A stretch of 64,000 bases of DNA from Umezawaea beigongshangensis (GCF_016464305.1 NZ_JAEIOJ010000015.1:47048-111047), one strand, 5' to 3'. Shown: positions 1-8,290, numbered from the stretch's first letter. Program-made: numbers and translations. The notes: generated by a model not told the origin, from the sequence alone.

Positions 1-404
1 GCGCCACGCACAGCGTCGGCACGCGGATGGCCGTGACGGAGGGCCGCTACTCGGGTGTCGTCGACTTCTACTGCTACGGCGAGAACAAGGCCGTGGCGGC
101 GCGGGAGCTGGCGGCCGAGCACGGCTACGACCTGTCGCGGAGCTTCGCCTACTCCGACTCCGTGACGGACCTGCCGCTGCTGGAGCTGGTGGGTCACCCG
201 ACGGTGGTCAACCCGGACCGGGGACTGCGCAAGATCGCGGCGCAGCGCGGCTGGCCGGTGCTCACGTTCTCCGACCCGGTGCCGCTGCGGTCGCGCATCC
301 CCACGCCGTCCGGGGCGACCGTCGCGGCGACCGCGATCGGTCTCGGCGCGGCGGCCGCGGCCGGTGCCGCCTGGTACGGCATCAGGCGCCGCCGCAGGAG
401 CTGA
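1..404 (+). CDS. HAD-superfamily IB phosphatase, 5'-truncated by the window edge
   Basis: This is the C-terminal part of a SerB-like HAD subfamily IB hydrolase. The reading frame is open from base 3, so the gene starts outside the window. The visible part carries the conserved lysine region (GENKAVAA), the acidic motif AYSDSVTDLPLLE that binds Mg2+, and VVNPDRGLRKIA, all typical of the family. A hydrophobic Ala/Gly-rich segment followed by IRRRRRS at the C-terminus suggests a membrane anchor with a basic cytoplasmic tail. It corresponds by neighbourhood to M. tuberculosis Rv3661, and a structured RNA follows it here as Ms1 does there. The substrate is unknown; a phosphoserine- or phospholipid-type phosphatase is possible. 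Confidence 0.85.
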   Translation, partial: ATHSVGTRMAVTEGRYSGVVDFYCYGENKAVAARELAAEHGYDLSRSFAYSDSVTDLPLLELVGHPTVVNPDRGLRKIAAQRGWPVLTFSDPVPLRSRIPTPSGATVAATAIGLGAAAAAGAAWYGIRRRRRS

Positions 405-515
405 ACGCTCCCGTGCACGACCGCCGCCCGCTCGGCGGTACCGGAGGCGAAAACCCCTGGCAGACAGCACCAACCGCTACTCACCGTGCCTTGACCGGTG
501 CACTCGTCCGAGACC

Positions 516-544
516 TTGATGTGATGCGCGCCACGACGTACAAA
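516..544 (+). promoter_or_regulatory. Promoter of the Ms1-like RNA
   Basis: TTGATG (516-521) and TACAAA (539-544) are separated by 17 bases, a good sigma-70/HrdB-type spacing. No start codon or ribosome binding site follows. Transcription would begin near 551 and run to the terminator at 753-798. Confidence 0.5.
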
Positions 545-550
545 TGAGGT

Positions 551-798
551 GCGGACTTCGGGTCGGCCAGGGACGGAGCGGAGGAGAAGCACCGTTCACC
601 CCGACAGAGCTCCGTGCGCGGACGCCGAGCACCCACGCGCAGCACGCCGCGGGAGGCTTGGTCGTCTAGGGCCTGCGTACCGGGACGCCGGACGCCGAGG
701 CCAGATCTGTACGACATGAGTTGCACGCCTGGTAACTCGGTCGTCCGCGCGAGGGCGGTGCCCCCGGGGTCACGATCCGCGGGGCACCGCCCCTTTTT
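551..798 (+). ncRNA. Probable Ms1-like (6S-like) small RNA
   Basis: A stretch of about 250 bases without a credible ORF is bounded by a promoter (516-544) and a strong intrinsic terminator (753-798). It folds as one long interrupted hairpin. Bases 616-629 pair with 736-750 (GCGCGGACG with CGTCCGCGC, then CCGAG with CTCGG, one bulged base). Inside this, 661-665 pairs with 711-715 and 670-674 with 698-702. In M. tuberculosis the abundant RNA MTS2823/Ms1 lies directly downstream of Rv3661 on the same strand, which is the same position as here. Ms1 binds core RNA polymerase lacking sigma factor. The identification rests on position, promoter, terminator and fold rather than on sequence identity. 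The exact 5' end is inferred. Confidence 0.65.
753..798 (+). terminator. Intrinsic terminator of the Ms1-like RNA
   Basis: The arms GGGCGGTGCCCC (753-764) and GGGGCACCGCCC (781-792) pair perfectly over 12 bp and are followed by CTTTTTC. This is one of the few classical hairpin-plus-T-run terminators in the window. Confidence 0.85.
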
Positions 799-921
799 CA
801 CGCCCCCAGACGGGGGGACTACGGCGCTCGCACCGGACAACAGGCGCTTCGCGGGGCAGAATGCCACTCAGCGCGACCCGTCGACCCGCCGGAGTCACGT
901 GGGTGACGTGGGTGACGTGCG

Positions 922-953
922 GGAAGTTCTTCCTGATCGTGAAAAGTTTTCAC
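922..953 (+). promoter_or_regulatory. Two perfect palindromes upstream of nagZ, candidate operator
   Basis: GGAAGTTCTTCC (922-933) and GTGAAAAGTTTTCAC (939-953) are both perfect inverted repeats just upstream of the nagZ start at 972. The TGAAA-N3-TTTCA core of the second resembles sites bound by RpiR-family regulators, and an RpiR/MurR gene lies in the same cluster. Short direct repeats (GGGTGACGT) precede them at about 900-918. Binding by MurR is inference. Confidence 0.45.
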
Positions 954-971
954 ACTCGTCTGGGAGGCGCC

Positions 972-2759
972 GTGCCCCGGCTCAGCAGCCCGATCGCCGG
1001 CCCGCTGCTCGCGGCGGTCCTGACCACGGCCCTGGCGGTGACGCCGGGCAGCGCGGTGGCGGAGTCCGACGCGACGCCGACGCCCCTCGACGCGTCGGCC
1101 GCCGCGTCCCGCCTGCTGCGGCACATGTCCCTGGAGGACAAGGTCGGCCAGCTCTTCGTCACGTGGGTGCACGGGCAGTCCGCCGACGAGGTCCACCCCG
1201 GCAACCAGCGGGACTTCGGCGTGGACACGGCGGCCGACGTGGTGCGGAAGTTCCACCCCGGCGGGGTCGTCTACTTCAACAACGCCACGCGGGACAACAT
1301 CGACACGCCGCGGCAGGTCGCCGCGCTGTCCAACGGGCTCCAGCGCGCCGCTCTGCGCAGCGGCAGCCACGTCCCGCTGACCGTCTCCACCGATCAGGAG
1401 ATGGGGATCGTCACCCGCATCGGGCCGCCCGCGACGCAGTTCCCCGGCAACATGGCGCTCGGCGCGGGCCGGTCCACCGCCGACGCGCAGCGCGCCGCCG
1501 CCATCACGGGCCGCGAGCTGCGCGCGATGGGCGTCAACCAGGACTTCGCGCCGGACGCCGACGTGAACTCCAACCCCGGCAACCCGGTCATCGGGGTCCG
1601 CTCCTACTCCAGCGATCCCGCGCTGACCGCCGAGTTCGTCGCCGCGCAGGTGCGGGGCTACGAGACGGGCGTGCCGGCGCGGACCGTGTCGGCCACCGCG
1701 AAGCACTTCCCCGGTCACGGCGACACCGAGCAGGACAGCCACACCGAGCTGCCGCAGGTGGACCGCAGCGTCGAGCAGTGGAGGCAGACGGACGCCCCGC
1801 CGTTCCGCGCGGCCGTCGCCGCCGGCGTCGACTCGATCATGACCGCGCACATCCAGATGCCGCAGATCGACCCGTCCGGCGACCCGGCCACGCTGTCCCG
1901 GCCCGTCGTCACGGGCCTGCTGCGCGAGGAGCTGGGCTACGACGGCGTCGTCGTCACCGACGCGCTGGAGATGGAGGGCGTGCGGAAGCTGCACTCCGAC
2001 GCGGAGATCCCGGTGCTGGCGCTGAAGGCCGGTGTCGACCAGCTCCTGATGCCGGTGGACCTGGAGCTGGCCATCACCAGCGTGGTGAACGCGGTGCGGG
2101 GCGGTGAGCTGACCGAGGAGCGCGTCGACGCGAGCGTGCTGCGCGTCCTGCGGATGAAGCTGCTGCGCGGTGTGCTGAGCACGCCGCTGGTGGACGAGGC
2201 CGCCGTCGACCGCGTCGTGGGCACGCCGGCGAACCTGGCCGCGGCGAAGGAGATCACGGACCGCACGGTGACGGTCGTGCGCAACGACTCCGGAACGGCC
2301 CCGTTCGCGACGAGGCCCGGCTCGGTGCTGGTCACCGGGTGGGGTGAGACGACCGGCGCGGCGCTGGCGGCGGAGCTGACCTCCGCCGGGTCCCCGGCCA
2401 CCCGGCTGACGACGGGGACGGCCCCCACCGACGAGCAGATCGCGGCCGCCGCGGCGGCGGCCGGTCAGGTGGACGCGGTCGTCGTGCTCACCTCGAACCT
2501 GTACCGGCAGCCCGCGCAGCAGAAGCTGGTGGACGCGCTGGTCGCGTCGGGTGAGCGGGTCGTCGCGGTGGCCGTGCAGAACCCCTACGACGTGGCGCAC
2601 ACCTCGGCGCGGACCTGGCTCACGACCTGCTCCTACAGCCCGGTGGTCGTCGGTTCCCTGGTGGACGTGCTGTTCGGGGAGGTGACGCCCGCCGGGAAGC
2701 TGCCGGTGGACGTGCCCGGCCCGACCCCGTACCCCTTCGGTCACGGCCTGAGCTGGTGA
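972..2759 (+). CDS. nagZ: Secreted family 3 beta-N-acetylglucosaminidase (NagZ type)
   Basis: This 595-residue glycoside hydrolase family 3 enzyme probably removes GlcNAc from the non-reducing ends of peptidoglycan fragments outside the cell. A Sec signal peptide covers roughly the first 33 residues. The NagZ-type motif KHFPGHGDT lies near residue 243, and TDALEMEGV near residue 329 carries the expected catalytic Asp. A C-terminal GH3 domain follows. GTG 972 is chosen because GGGAGG precedes it and the signal peptide starts there; the longer open frame from 861 adds an implausible leader. The stop overlaps the next gene. It heads the murein-salvage cluster nagZ-namZ-amiE-murR-murQ. The specific substrate is inferred from that context. 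Confidence 0.88.
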   Translation: MPRLSSPIAGPLLAAVLTTALAVTPGSAVAESDATPTPLDASAAASRLLRHMSLEDKVGQLFVTWVHGQSADEVHPGNQRDFGVDTAADVVRKFHPGGVVYFNNATRDNIDTPRQVAALSNGLQRAALRSGSHVPLTVSTDQEMGIVTRIGPPATQFPGNMALGAGRSTADAQRAAAITGRELRAMGVNQDFAPDADVNSNPGNPVIGVRSYSSDPALTAEFVAAQVRGYETGVPARTVSATAKHFPGHGDTEQDSHTELPQVDRSVEQWRQTDAPPFRAAVAAGVDSIMTAHIQMPQIDPSGDPATLSRPVVTGLLREELGYDGVVVTDALEMEGVRKLHSDAEIPVLALKAGVDQLLMPVDLELAITSVVNAVRGGELTEERVDASVLRVLRMKLLRGVLSTPLVDEAAVDRVVGTPANLAAAKEITDRTVTVVRNDSGTAPFATRPGSVLVTGWGETTGAALAAELTSAGSPATRLTTGTAPTDEQIAAAAAAAGQVDAVVVLTSNLYRQPAQQKLVDALVASGERVVAVAVQNPYDVAHTSARTWLTTCSYSPVVVGSLVDVLFGEVTPAGKLPVDVPGPTPYPFGHGLSW

Positions 2760-4006
2760 CGGGGATGAACCGCAGGCAGCTCCTGGCGGCGAGCGCCCTC
2801 GCGGCTCCGGCGGCGGCGCTGGGCGGGTCCGCCGGAGCCGACCCGCCGCGGCAGCGCGGTGTCGTCACCGGCGCCGAGTCGCTCGCCCGCGACGGCTGGC
2901 GCGCGCTGGCCGGACGCCGGACGGGCGTCGTCACCAACCAGACGGGCGTGCTGCGCGACCAGACGCACGTGGTGGACTCGATGGTCGCCGCCGGTGTGCC
3001 GCCGGTGGCGGTCTTCGGCCCCGAGCACGGTTTCCGCGGCACCGCGCAGGCCGGTGGTTCCGAACACGACCAGCCGGACCCGCGCACCGGCCTGCCGGTG
3101 TACGACGCCCACGGCCTCGGCGCGGCGGCGCTCGCCGAGCGGTTCACCAGGGCGGGCGTGGACACCGTGGTGTTCGACGTCGCCGACGTCGGCGCGCGGT
3201 TCTACACCTACGTCTGGACGCTCTACACCGCGATGCAGGCGGCGGCGCTGACCGGCGCGGCCGTGGTCGTGCTCGACCGGCCCAACCCGGTCGGCGGCGC
3301 GGCGCGCGGCCCGCAGCTGGACCCCGCGCACGCCACGGGCGTCGGCCGCAAGCCGATCGTGCAGCAGCACGGCATGACCGTCGGCGAGCTGGCGTCGCTG
3401 TTCGACGCCGAGTTCCTGCCCTCCGACGGCGGCCGGGTGGCGGAGCTGGACGTGGTGCCGGTGCGCGGCTGGCGGCGCGACCAGCTCGACACCGGCCTGC
3501 CGTGGGTGCCGCCGAGCCCGAACGTGCCCACCAGGGACACGGCGCTGGTCTACCCCGGAACTTGCCTGTTCGAGGGGCTGGTGTTCTCCGAGGGCCGGGG
3601 CACGACGCGGCCGTTCGAGACGATCGGCGCACCGGGGCTGGACTGGCGGTGGGCCGAGCGGCTCAACACCCTGGGCCTGGCGGGCGTGCGGTTCCGCGAG
3701 ACGTACTTCAACCCCGTGTTCGGCAAGTTCGCCGGGCAGCAGTGCGGCGGGGTGGCCCTGCACCTGACCGACCCGGCGCGCTTCGACGCGATCCGCGCGA
3801 CCGTCGCCATGATCGTCACCGCGCGAGCCCTGTACCCCGATCGGTTCGGCTGGCGGCCGGACAACTGGATCGACAAGCTCAGCGGCTCCGACCGGCTGCG
3901 CCACATGGTCGACGCGGGCGCCGGGACCGACGAGGTCGTCGGTGCGTGGAGCGGCGAGCTGGCCGCCTTCGAGAAGACCCGTCAGCCCCATCTGCGCTAC
4001 CGGTGA
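2756..4006 (+). CDS. namZ: DUF1343 exo-beta-N-acetylmuramidase (NamZ type)
   Basis: This 416-residue DUF1343 (GH171) protein should release MurNAc from the non-reducing end of peptidoglycan chains, the activity shown for Bacillus NamZ (YbbC). The conserved Glu-His in the motif GPEHGFRG lies at about residues 90-91, and PNPVGG and the PPSPN segment are also present. The N-terminus (MNRRQLLAASALAAPAAAL) has a twin-arginine motif followed by a hydrophobic stretch, so Tat export is likely. GTG 2756 overlaps the nagZ stop; ATG 2765 is an equally possible start that leaves the Tat signal intact. It lies between nagZ and amiE, whose products would act on the same glycopeptide. Confidence 0.85.
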   Translation: MTGMNRRQLLAASALAAPAAALGGSAGADPPRQRGVVTGAESLARDGWRALAGRRTGVVTNQTGVLRDQTHVVDSMVAAGVPPVAVFGPEHGFRGTAQAGGSEHDQPDPRTGLPVYDAHGLGAAALAERFTRAGVDTVVFDVADVGARFYTYVWTLYTAMQAAALTGAAVVVLDRPNPVGGAARGPQLDPAHATGVGRKPIVQQHGMTVGELASLFDAEFLPSDGGRVAELDVVPVRGWRRDQLDTGLPWVPPSPNVPTRDTALVYPGTCLFEGLVFSEGRGTTRPFETIGAPGLDWRWAERLNTLGLAGVRFRETYFNPVFGKFAGQQCGGVALHLTDPARFDAIRATVAMIVTARALYPDRFGWRPDNWIDKLSGSDRLRHMVDAGAGTDEVVGAWSGELAAFEKTRQPHLRYR

Positions 4007-4013
4007 GGACGCG

Positions 4014-5708
4014 ATGCGAATCCCTGCACTCATCACCGCCGCCCTGACGGCGACCGCCCTGGTGTCGGCCGGGGCGTCGGCGGCCCCCGGCTCCGCTCCC
4101 GGCCGCTTCGACGCGCCGCACGCGGGGTTCGCCCCGGCGTGGACGACGGTGCGGACCGGCACGCCCGCGTCCGCCGGACTCGATCCCGGCCCGCTCGACG
4201 AGGCGCTGCGCCGCGTGCGCGCCTTCACCGAGCCGGACCCGGCCACCGGGCACCCGCTGTACGCGGGCTCGGTGACGCTGATGGCGCACGAGGGCGTCGT
4301 GGTGGGGCAGGAGGCGGCGGGCTGGGCCGTGCGCTATTCCGACGGCACCGCCGCGGAGCTGCCCGCCGACCGGCGGGTGCCGATGACGCAGGACACGATC
4401 TTCGACCTCGCGTCGATCTCGAAGCTGTTCACGTCGATCGCGGTCATGCAGCAGGTCGAGGCCGGGCGGGTGGACCTGGACGCCCCGGTGTCGCGGTACC
4501 TGCCGGAGTTCGGCGTCAACGGCAAGGACGCCATCACGGTGACGCAGCTGCTGACCCACACCTCGGGGCTGGAGCCGTTCCTGCCGCTGTGGAGCGACTG
4601 GCCGGACGTGCCGGCGCGCATCGCGGCGGTGATGGAGGTGGCCCCGCAGGCCACGCCCGGCACGACCTACGTGTACTCGGACCTGAACCTCATCACGCTG
4701 GGCGTGCTGGTGCAGCGGGTGAGCGGCTCCCCGCTGGACGTGCTGGTGCGCGACGGCATCACCGCCCCGCTGAACCTCACCGACACCGGCTACAACCCGC
4801 CCGTCGCGAAGCTCGACCGGATCGCCGCGACGGAGTTCCAGACGACGCCGGCCCGCGGGATGGTGCGCGGTCAGGTGCACGACGAGAACGCGTGGTCGCT
4901 CGGCGGTGTCGCCGGGCACGCCGGGGTGTTCTCCACGGCGCGCGACCTGGCCGTGCTGGGGCAGGCGGTGCTCAACGGCGGCAGCTACGCGGGGCGGCGC
5001 GTCCTGCGGCAGGAGTCGGTCGAGAAGATGCTGACCGACTACAACACCGCGTTCCCGCAGGACTCCCACGGCCTCGGCTTCGAGCTGGACCAGCGCTGGT
5101 ACATGGGCGCGCTGGCGTCGCCGCGCTCGGCGGGGCACACCGGGTACACGGGGACGACGCTCGTGCTGGACCCGCTGTCGCGGTCGATCGCGGTCCTGCT
5201 GACCAACCGGGTGCACCCGAGCCGGACCTGGGGCTCGATCAACCCGGCGCGGCGCGCCGTGGCGGACGGGCTGGCGAGGTCCATGGCGGTGCGGGCGCGG
5301 CAGGGGCACGACGCGTGGACGCCGACCACGACCGGGGCGACGCTGACGACGCGGGAGCTGCACGGCTCCGGCCGGGTGTCGTTCGACGCGTTCGTCGACC
5401 TCGACGAGGGCGACGGCGTGGTGCTGGAGTCGAGCGCGGACGGCGCGGCGTGGACGCCGGTGCCGCTGAACGTCGACGGGCGCGAGGTGCTGGCGCTGTC
5501 CGGCGCCGGGACGCGCCGCTGGGTGCCGGTGACCGCGCGGGCACCGGCGGGTCAGCTGCGCTGGGTCTACACGCGGGGCGCCGGGTACGGCGGACGCGGC
5601 GTGTACCTCGACGGCATCCGCGTCGTCGGGGGGCGTGGTCTGCTGCTGGACGCGGAGCGCGAGCCGCAGGCTCTCACGGCCGTGGGATGGTCACCCGCAC
5701 ATCGGTGA
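4014..5708 (+). CDS. amiE: Secreted serine hydrolase of the beta-lactamase family, AmiE-like N-acetylmuramyl-L-Ala amidase
   Basis: The 564-residue protein has a Sec signal peptide (MRIPALITAALTATALVSAG), a beta-lactamase/esterase-type catalytic domain and a C-terminal beta-sandwich-like extension from about residue 440. The active-site SxxK is SISK at residues 134-137, the second motif is YSD (in YVYSDLNL), and HTGYTGT replaces the KTG box. Bacillus AmiE, with the same fold and neighbours, cuts the stem peptide from MurNAc. ATG 4014 follows GAGGAC at a suitable distance, 7 bases after namZ. Esterase or D-aminopeptidase activity cannot be excluded from sequence. The C-terminal extension may bind cell wall. 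Confidence 0.8.
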   Translation: MRIPALITAALTATALVSAGASAAPGSAPGRFDAPHAGFAPAWTTVRTGTPASAGLDPGPLDEALRRVRAFTEPDPATGHPLYAGSVTLMAHEGVVVGQEAAGWAVRYSDGTAAELPADRRVPMTQDTIFDLASISKLFTSIAVMQQVEAGRVDLDAPVSRYLPEFGVNGKDAITVTQLLTHTSGLEPFLPLWSDWPDVPARIAAVMEVAPQATPGTTYVYSDLNLITLGVLVQRVSGSPLDVLVRDGITAPLNLTDTGYNPPVAKLDRIAATEFQTTPARGMVRGQVHDENAWSLGGVAGHAGVFSTARDLAVLGQAVLNGGSYAGRRVLRQESVEKMLTDYNTAFPQDSHGLGFELDQRWYMGALASPRSAGHTGYTGTTLVLDPLSRSIAVLLTNRVHPSRTWGSINPARRAVADGLARSMAVRARQGHDAWTPTTTGATLTTRELHGSGRVSFDAFVDLDEGDGVVLESSADGAAWTPVPLNVDGREVLALSGAGTRRWVPVTARAPAGQLRWVYTRGAGYGGRGVYLDGIRVVGGRGLLLDAEREPQALTAVGWSPAHR

Positions 5709-5721
5709 GTGCATCGCTCCG

Positions 5722-5735
5722 CATTACCAGTAATG
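5722..5735 (+). promoter_or_regulatory. 14-bp palindrome upstream of murR, candidate operator
   Basis: CATTACCAGTAATG is a perfect inverted repeat with a 2-base centre. It lies in an unusually AT-rich gap (5709-5876) between amiE and murR. It is a plausible operator for murR or for another regulator of the cluster. It does not match the palindrome upstream of nagZ. Confidence 0.4.
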
Positions 5736-5841
5736 TCGTTGAAATATCCCCATTATGCGCGTTTTGTCCACGGCGTGTGATTGCATGGGCTCTTACGAGT
5801 GATAGTTACACACAATTGGGGTGAGTTACGCCCACTGTGCG

Positions 5842-5877
5842 TTGACCTTGAGCAGAACGGTTAGTAAGTTTCCGACG
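5842..5877 (+). promoter_or_regulatory. Promoter giving a leaderless murR transcript
   Basis: TTGACC (5842-5847) and TAAGTT (5865-5870) are 17 bases apart. The GTG start of murR lies 7 bases after the -10 element, so the mRNA probably begins at the start codon. There is no ribosome binding site. Confidence 0.5.
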
Positions 5878-6806
5878 TGTCCAGCCGAACTGACGCCGAT
5901 TACACGGACTCCAGTCCCCTGGTGAAGATCCGCTCGTTGCTGCCGGGGCTGGCCCGCGCCGAGCAGCGGGTCGCCAAGGTCGTCCTGGAGAACCCCGGCA
6001 CCGTCGCCCGTCGCAGCATCACCGAGGTGGCCGAGGCCGCCGGTACCAGCGAGACCACGGTCACGCGGTTCTGCAAGGCCATCGGCGTCGGCGGGTACCC
6101 GGAGCTGCGCATCGCGCTGGCCGCCGACACCGCGCGCACCGCGGCCCGCGCCGACCACGACCTCGGTGGCGACATCGGGCCGGCCGACGACCTGGCCCAG
6201 GTCGTCGGCAAGGTCGCGTTCGCCGACGCGCGCGCCGTCGAGGAGACCGCGGAGCAGCTCGACGTCGCCACGCTCCAGGCCGTCGTCGACGCGGTCGCCG
6301 GAGCGCGCCGGGTCGACGTCTACGGCTTCGGCGCGAGCGCGTTCGTCGCGTTCGACCTCCAGCAGAAGCTGCACCGCATCGGGCGCACCTGCTTCGCGTG
6401 GAACGACACCCACATCGCGCTCACCTCCGCCGCGGTGCTCGGCGGGGACGACGTGGCCGTGGGCATCTCGCACACCGGCTCCACGGTGGAGACGGTGGAG
6501 GCGCTGCGGGTCGCGCGGGAGCACGGCGCGACGACCGCGGCGCTCACGAACTTCCCGCGCTCGCCGATCAGCGAGGTCTCCGACCACGTGCTGACCACGG
6601 CCGCGCGCGAGACCACGTTCCGCTCCGGGGCGATGGCCAGCAGAATCGCCCAGCTCACGGTGGTCGACTGCCTGTTCATCGGCGTCGCCCAGCGGCACGT
6701 GGAGAGCGCCAAGAGCGCGCTGGAGGCGACCTACGAGGCGGTGTCCGGCCACCGCCTCGGCGCGCGGCCGGACGGTCGCCGCCGGCCGAGGGAGAACGGC
6801 AGGTGA
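5877..6806 (+). CDS. murR: RpiR-family transcriptional regulator with SIS domain (MurR-like)
   Basis: This is a 309-residue regulator. An N-terminal RpiR helix-turn-helix lies at about residues 12-85 (visible as SITEVAEAAGTSETTVTRFCK). A sugar-isomerase SIS domain lies at about 120-260 (VDVYGFGASAFVAFD, GISHTGSTVETVE). MurR in Escherichia and Bacillus senses MurNAc-6-phosphate and controls the etherase gene. Here it overlaps murQ by four bases, which supports the same ligand. The start GTG 5877 fits a leaderless transcript. The last 20 residues are basic and probably flexible. Confidence 0.82.
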   Translation: MSSRTDADYTDSSPLVKIRSLLPGLARAEQRVAKVVLENPGTVARRSITEVAEAAGTSETTVTRFCKAIGVGGYPELRIALAADTARTAARADHDLGGDIGPADDLAQVVGKVAFADARAVEETAEQLDVATLQAVVDAVAGARRVDVYGFGASAFVAFDLQQKLHRIGRTCFAWNDTHIALTSAAVLGGDDVAVGISHTGSTVETVEALRVAREHGATTAALTNFPRSPISEVSDHVLTTAARETTFRSGAMASRIAQLTVVDCLFIGVAQRHVESAKSALEATYEAVSGHRLGARPDGRRRPRENGR

Positions 6807-7726
6807 GCGCGCCGGGAGGTGGCGCCGTCGTCAGCGTCGAGTCGCCCACCGAGTCGCGCAACCCCCGCACCGTGGACATCGACCGCGTGTCGACGCTCGA
6901 CGTGGTGCGGCTGATCAACGCCGAGGACGCCACGGTGCCCGCCGCGGTCGCCGCGGTGCTGCCCGAGCTGGCGACGGCGGTCGACCTGGCCGTGGACGTC
7001 GTCCGGGCCGGCGGCCGGGTGCACTACGTGGGCGCGGGGACGTCCGGCCGGCTCGCGACGCTCGACGCCGCCGAGCTCGTGCCCACGTTCAACACCCCGC
7101 CGGACTGGTTCGTCGCCCACCACGCGGGCGGCCAGGCGGCCCTGGTGCGGGCGATCGAGGACGTCGAGGACCAGGCGGGCGACGGCGAGGCCCAGATCCG
7201 CGAGCACGCCACGGCCGCCGACCTCGTGCTGGGCGTGACGGCGTCCGGGCGCACGCCGTTCGTGATGGGCGCGCTGCGCGCCGCGCACGAGATGGGCGCG
7301 CGCACGGTGCTCGTGTCGAACAACCCCGGAGCCCCGGTGCCGACCGGCGTCGACGTGGTGATCGCCCTGGACACCGGCCCCGAGGCCATCGCCGGGTCGA
7401 CCAGGATGAAGGCGGGCAACTCGCAGAAGCTGGTGCTCACGTCGTTCTCCACGGCCGTGATGGTGCGGCTGGGGCGGACGTACTCGAACCTCATGGTGAG
7501 CGTCCGGGCGACCAACGCGAAGCTGCGCGGGCGCACCGTGCGCATCCTGCGCGAGGCGACCGGCCTGGACGAGCGGGACTGCACGGACGCGCTGGCCGAG
7601 GCCGGTGGCGACCTCAGGGTGGCGCTCGTGCACCTGCTGTCCGGCACGTCGGCGGCTCGCGCGGCGGAGGCGCTCGACGCCTCCGACGGCCACGTCCGGC
7701 ACGCGCTGGCCGCGCTGGGAGCCTGA
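6803..7726 (+). CDS. murQ: N-acetylmuramic acid 6-phosphate etherase
   Basis: MurQ (307 residues) cleaves the lactyl ether of MurNAc-6-phosphate to GlcNAc-6-phosphate and D-lactate in the cytoplasm. The SIS-domain signature HYVGAGTSGRLATLDAAE is near residue 75, and STRMKAGNSQKLVL and DERD are also typical. The length matches the family (about 300). GTG 6803 overlaps the murR stop (GTGA) with GGGAGA upstream. No MurNAc transporter-phosphotransferase (MurP) or kinase is in the window, so the phosphorylated substrate must be made by a gene elsewhere. Confidence 0.92.
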   Translation: MSAPGGGAVVSVESPTESRNPRTVDIDRVSTLDVVRLINAEDATVPAAVAAVLPELATAVDLAVDVVRAGGRVHYVGAGTSGRLATLDAAELVPTFNTPPDWFVAHHAGGQAALVRAIEDVEDQAGDGEAQIREHATAADLVLGVTASGRTPFVMGALRAAHEMGARTVLVSNNPGAPVPTGVDVVIALDTGPEAIAGSTRMKAGNSQKLVLTSFSTAVMVRLGRTYSNLMVSVRATNAKLRGRTVRILREATGLDERDCTDALAEAGGDLRVALVHLLSGTSAARAAEALDASDGHVRHALAALGA

Positions 7727-7733
7727 GGGGCGC

Positions 7734-8183
7734 TCACGCGGGCCGGACGGGCCGCCACGGGATCGGCGTGGACAGGACCATGGCGCTGGACGTCTCGCCG
7801 TGCGCGGCGAGACGGACCAGCAGCCGTTCCAGCTCGCCGATCGACGTCGTCACCACCTTCACCACCGAGCAGATGTCGCCGGTCAGCCGCACGACCTCGA
7901 CCACCTCCGGGCAGTCGTCGAGCAGTTCGGGGTGCACGGTGATGCACCGCGGGCCGTAGCACTTCATCCGCACCAGGGCGACCACGCCGCGGCCGGCGGC
8001 GACCGGGTCCACGACCGCCCGGTACCCGGTGATCACGCCCGCGTGCTCCAGTCTGCGCACGCGCTGCGCCACCGTCGGCGGTGACACGTGCACCCGCCGC
8101 GCCAGCTCGTTGTAGGACAGTCGCGCGTCCTCCTGGAGCGCCTCCAGCAGGGCGCGGTCCACATCGTCCAGTTCGGTTCTCAT
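7734..8183 (-). CDS. Lrp/AsnC-family regulator of the kynurenine genes
   Basis: This 149-residue regulator has an N-terminal AsnC helix-turn-helix (DDVDRALLEALQEDARLSYN and the following NELARRVHVSPPTVAQRVRRL). An ACT-like RAM effector domain follows, in which GDICSVVKVVTTSIGELERLL is recognisable. It is transcribed away from kynA-kynU, with about 107 bases between the starts holding a symmetric repeat at 8212-8239. Such regulators usually sense an amino acid, so tryptophan or kynurenine is the likely ligand. That assignment is inference from position. Confidence 0.88.
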   Translation of the reverse strand: MRTELDDVDRALLEALQEDARLSYNELARRVHVSPPTVAQRVRRLEHAGVITGYRAVVDPVAAGRGVVALVRMKCYGPRCITVHPELLDDCPEVVEVVRLTGDICSVVKVVTTSIGELERLLVRLAAHGETSSAMVLSTPIPWRPVRPA

Positions 8184-8211
8184 GAATGCAAAGCCAAGCA
8201 GGAAAATCGCT

Positions 8212-8239
8212 GTCGATCAGGAGATTTCTCCGTCGATCA
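8212..8239 (+). promoter_or_regulatory. Symmetric Lrp-type site in the Lrp/kynA intergenic region
   Basis: Two copies of GTCGATCA (8212-8219 and 8232-8239) flank the perfect palindrome GGAGATTTCTCC (8220-8231). The 20-base period puts both copies on one DNA face, which suits dimer-of-dimers binding by the divergent Lrp/AsnC regulator. Confidence 0.5.
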
Positions 8240-8290
8240 CCCCTGTGTCACCCATTCAGATTCTCCTGCGGTCGTTCCAGGATGTGCGGC

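Noticed and set aside
405..798. 6C-type RNA (B11) as the identity of the RNA after the HAD gene
   Set aside because: 6C RNA lies on the other side of Rv3661 in mycobacteria and is shorter with two C-rich loops. The size, place and fold here fit Ms1 better.
614..2107. Long open frames overlapping the RNA and nagZ (and many similar long frames elsewhere)
   Set aside because: They are Arg/Gly/Pro-rich shadows in other frames of real genes, a normal effect of very high GC.
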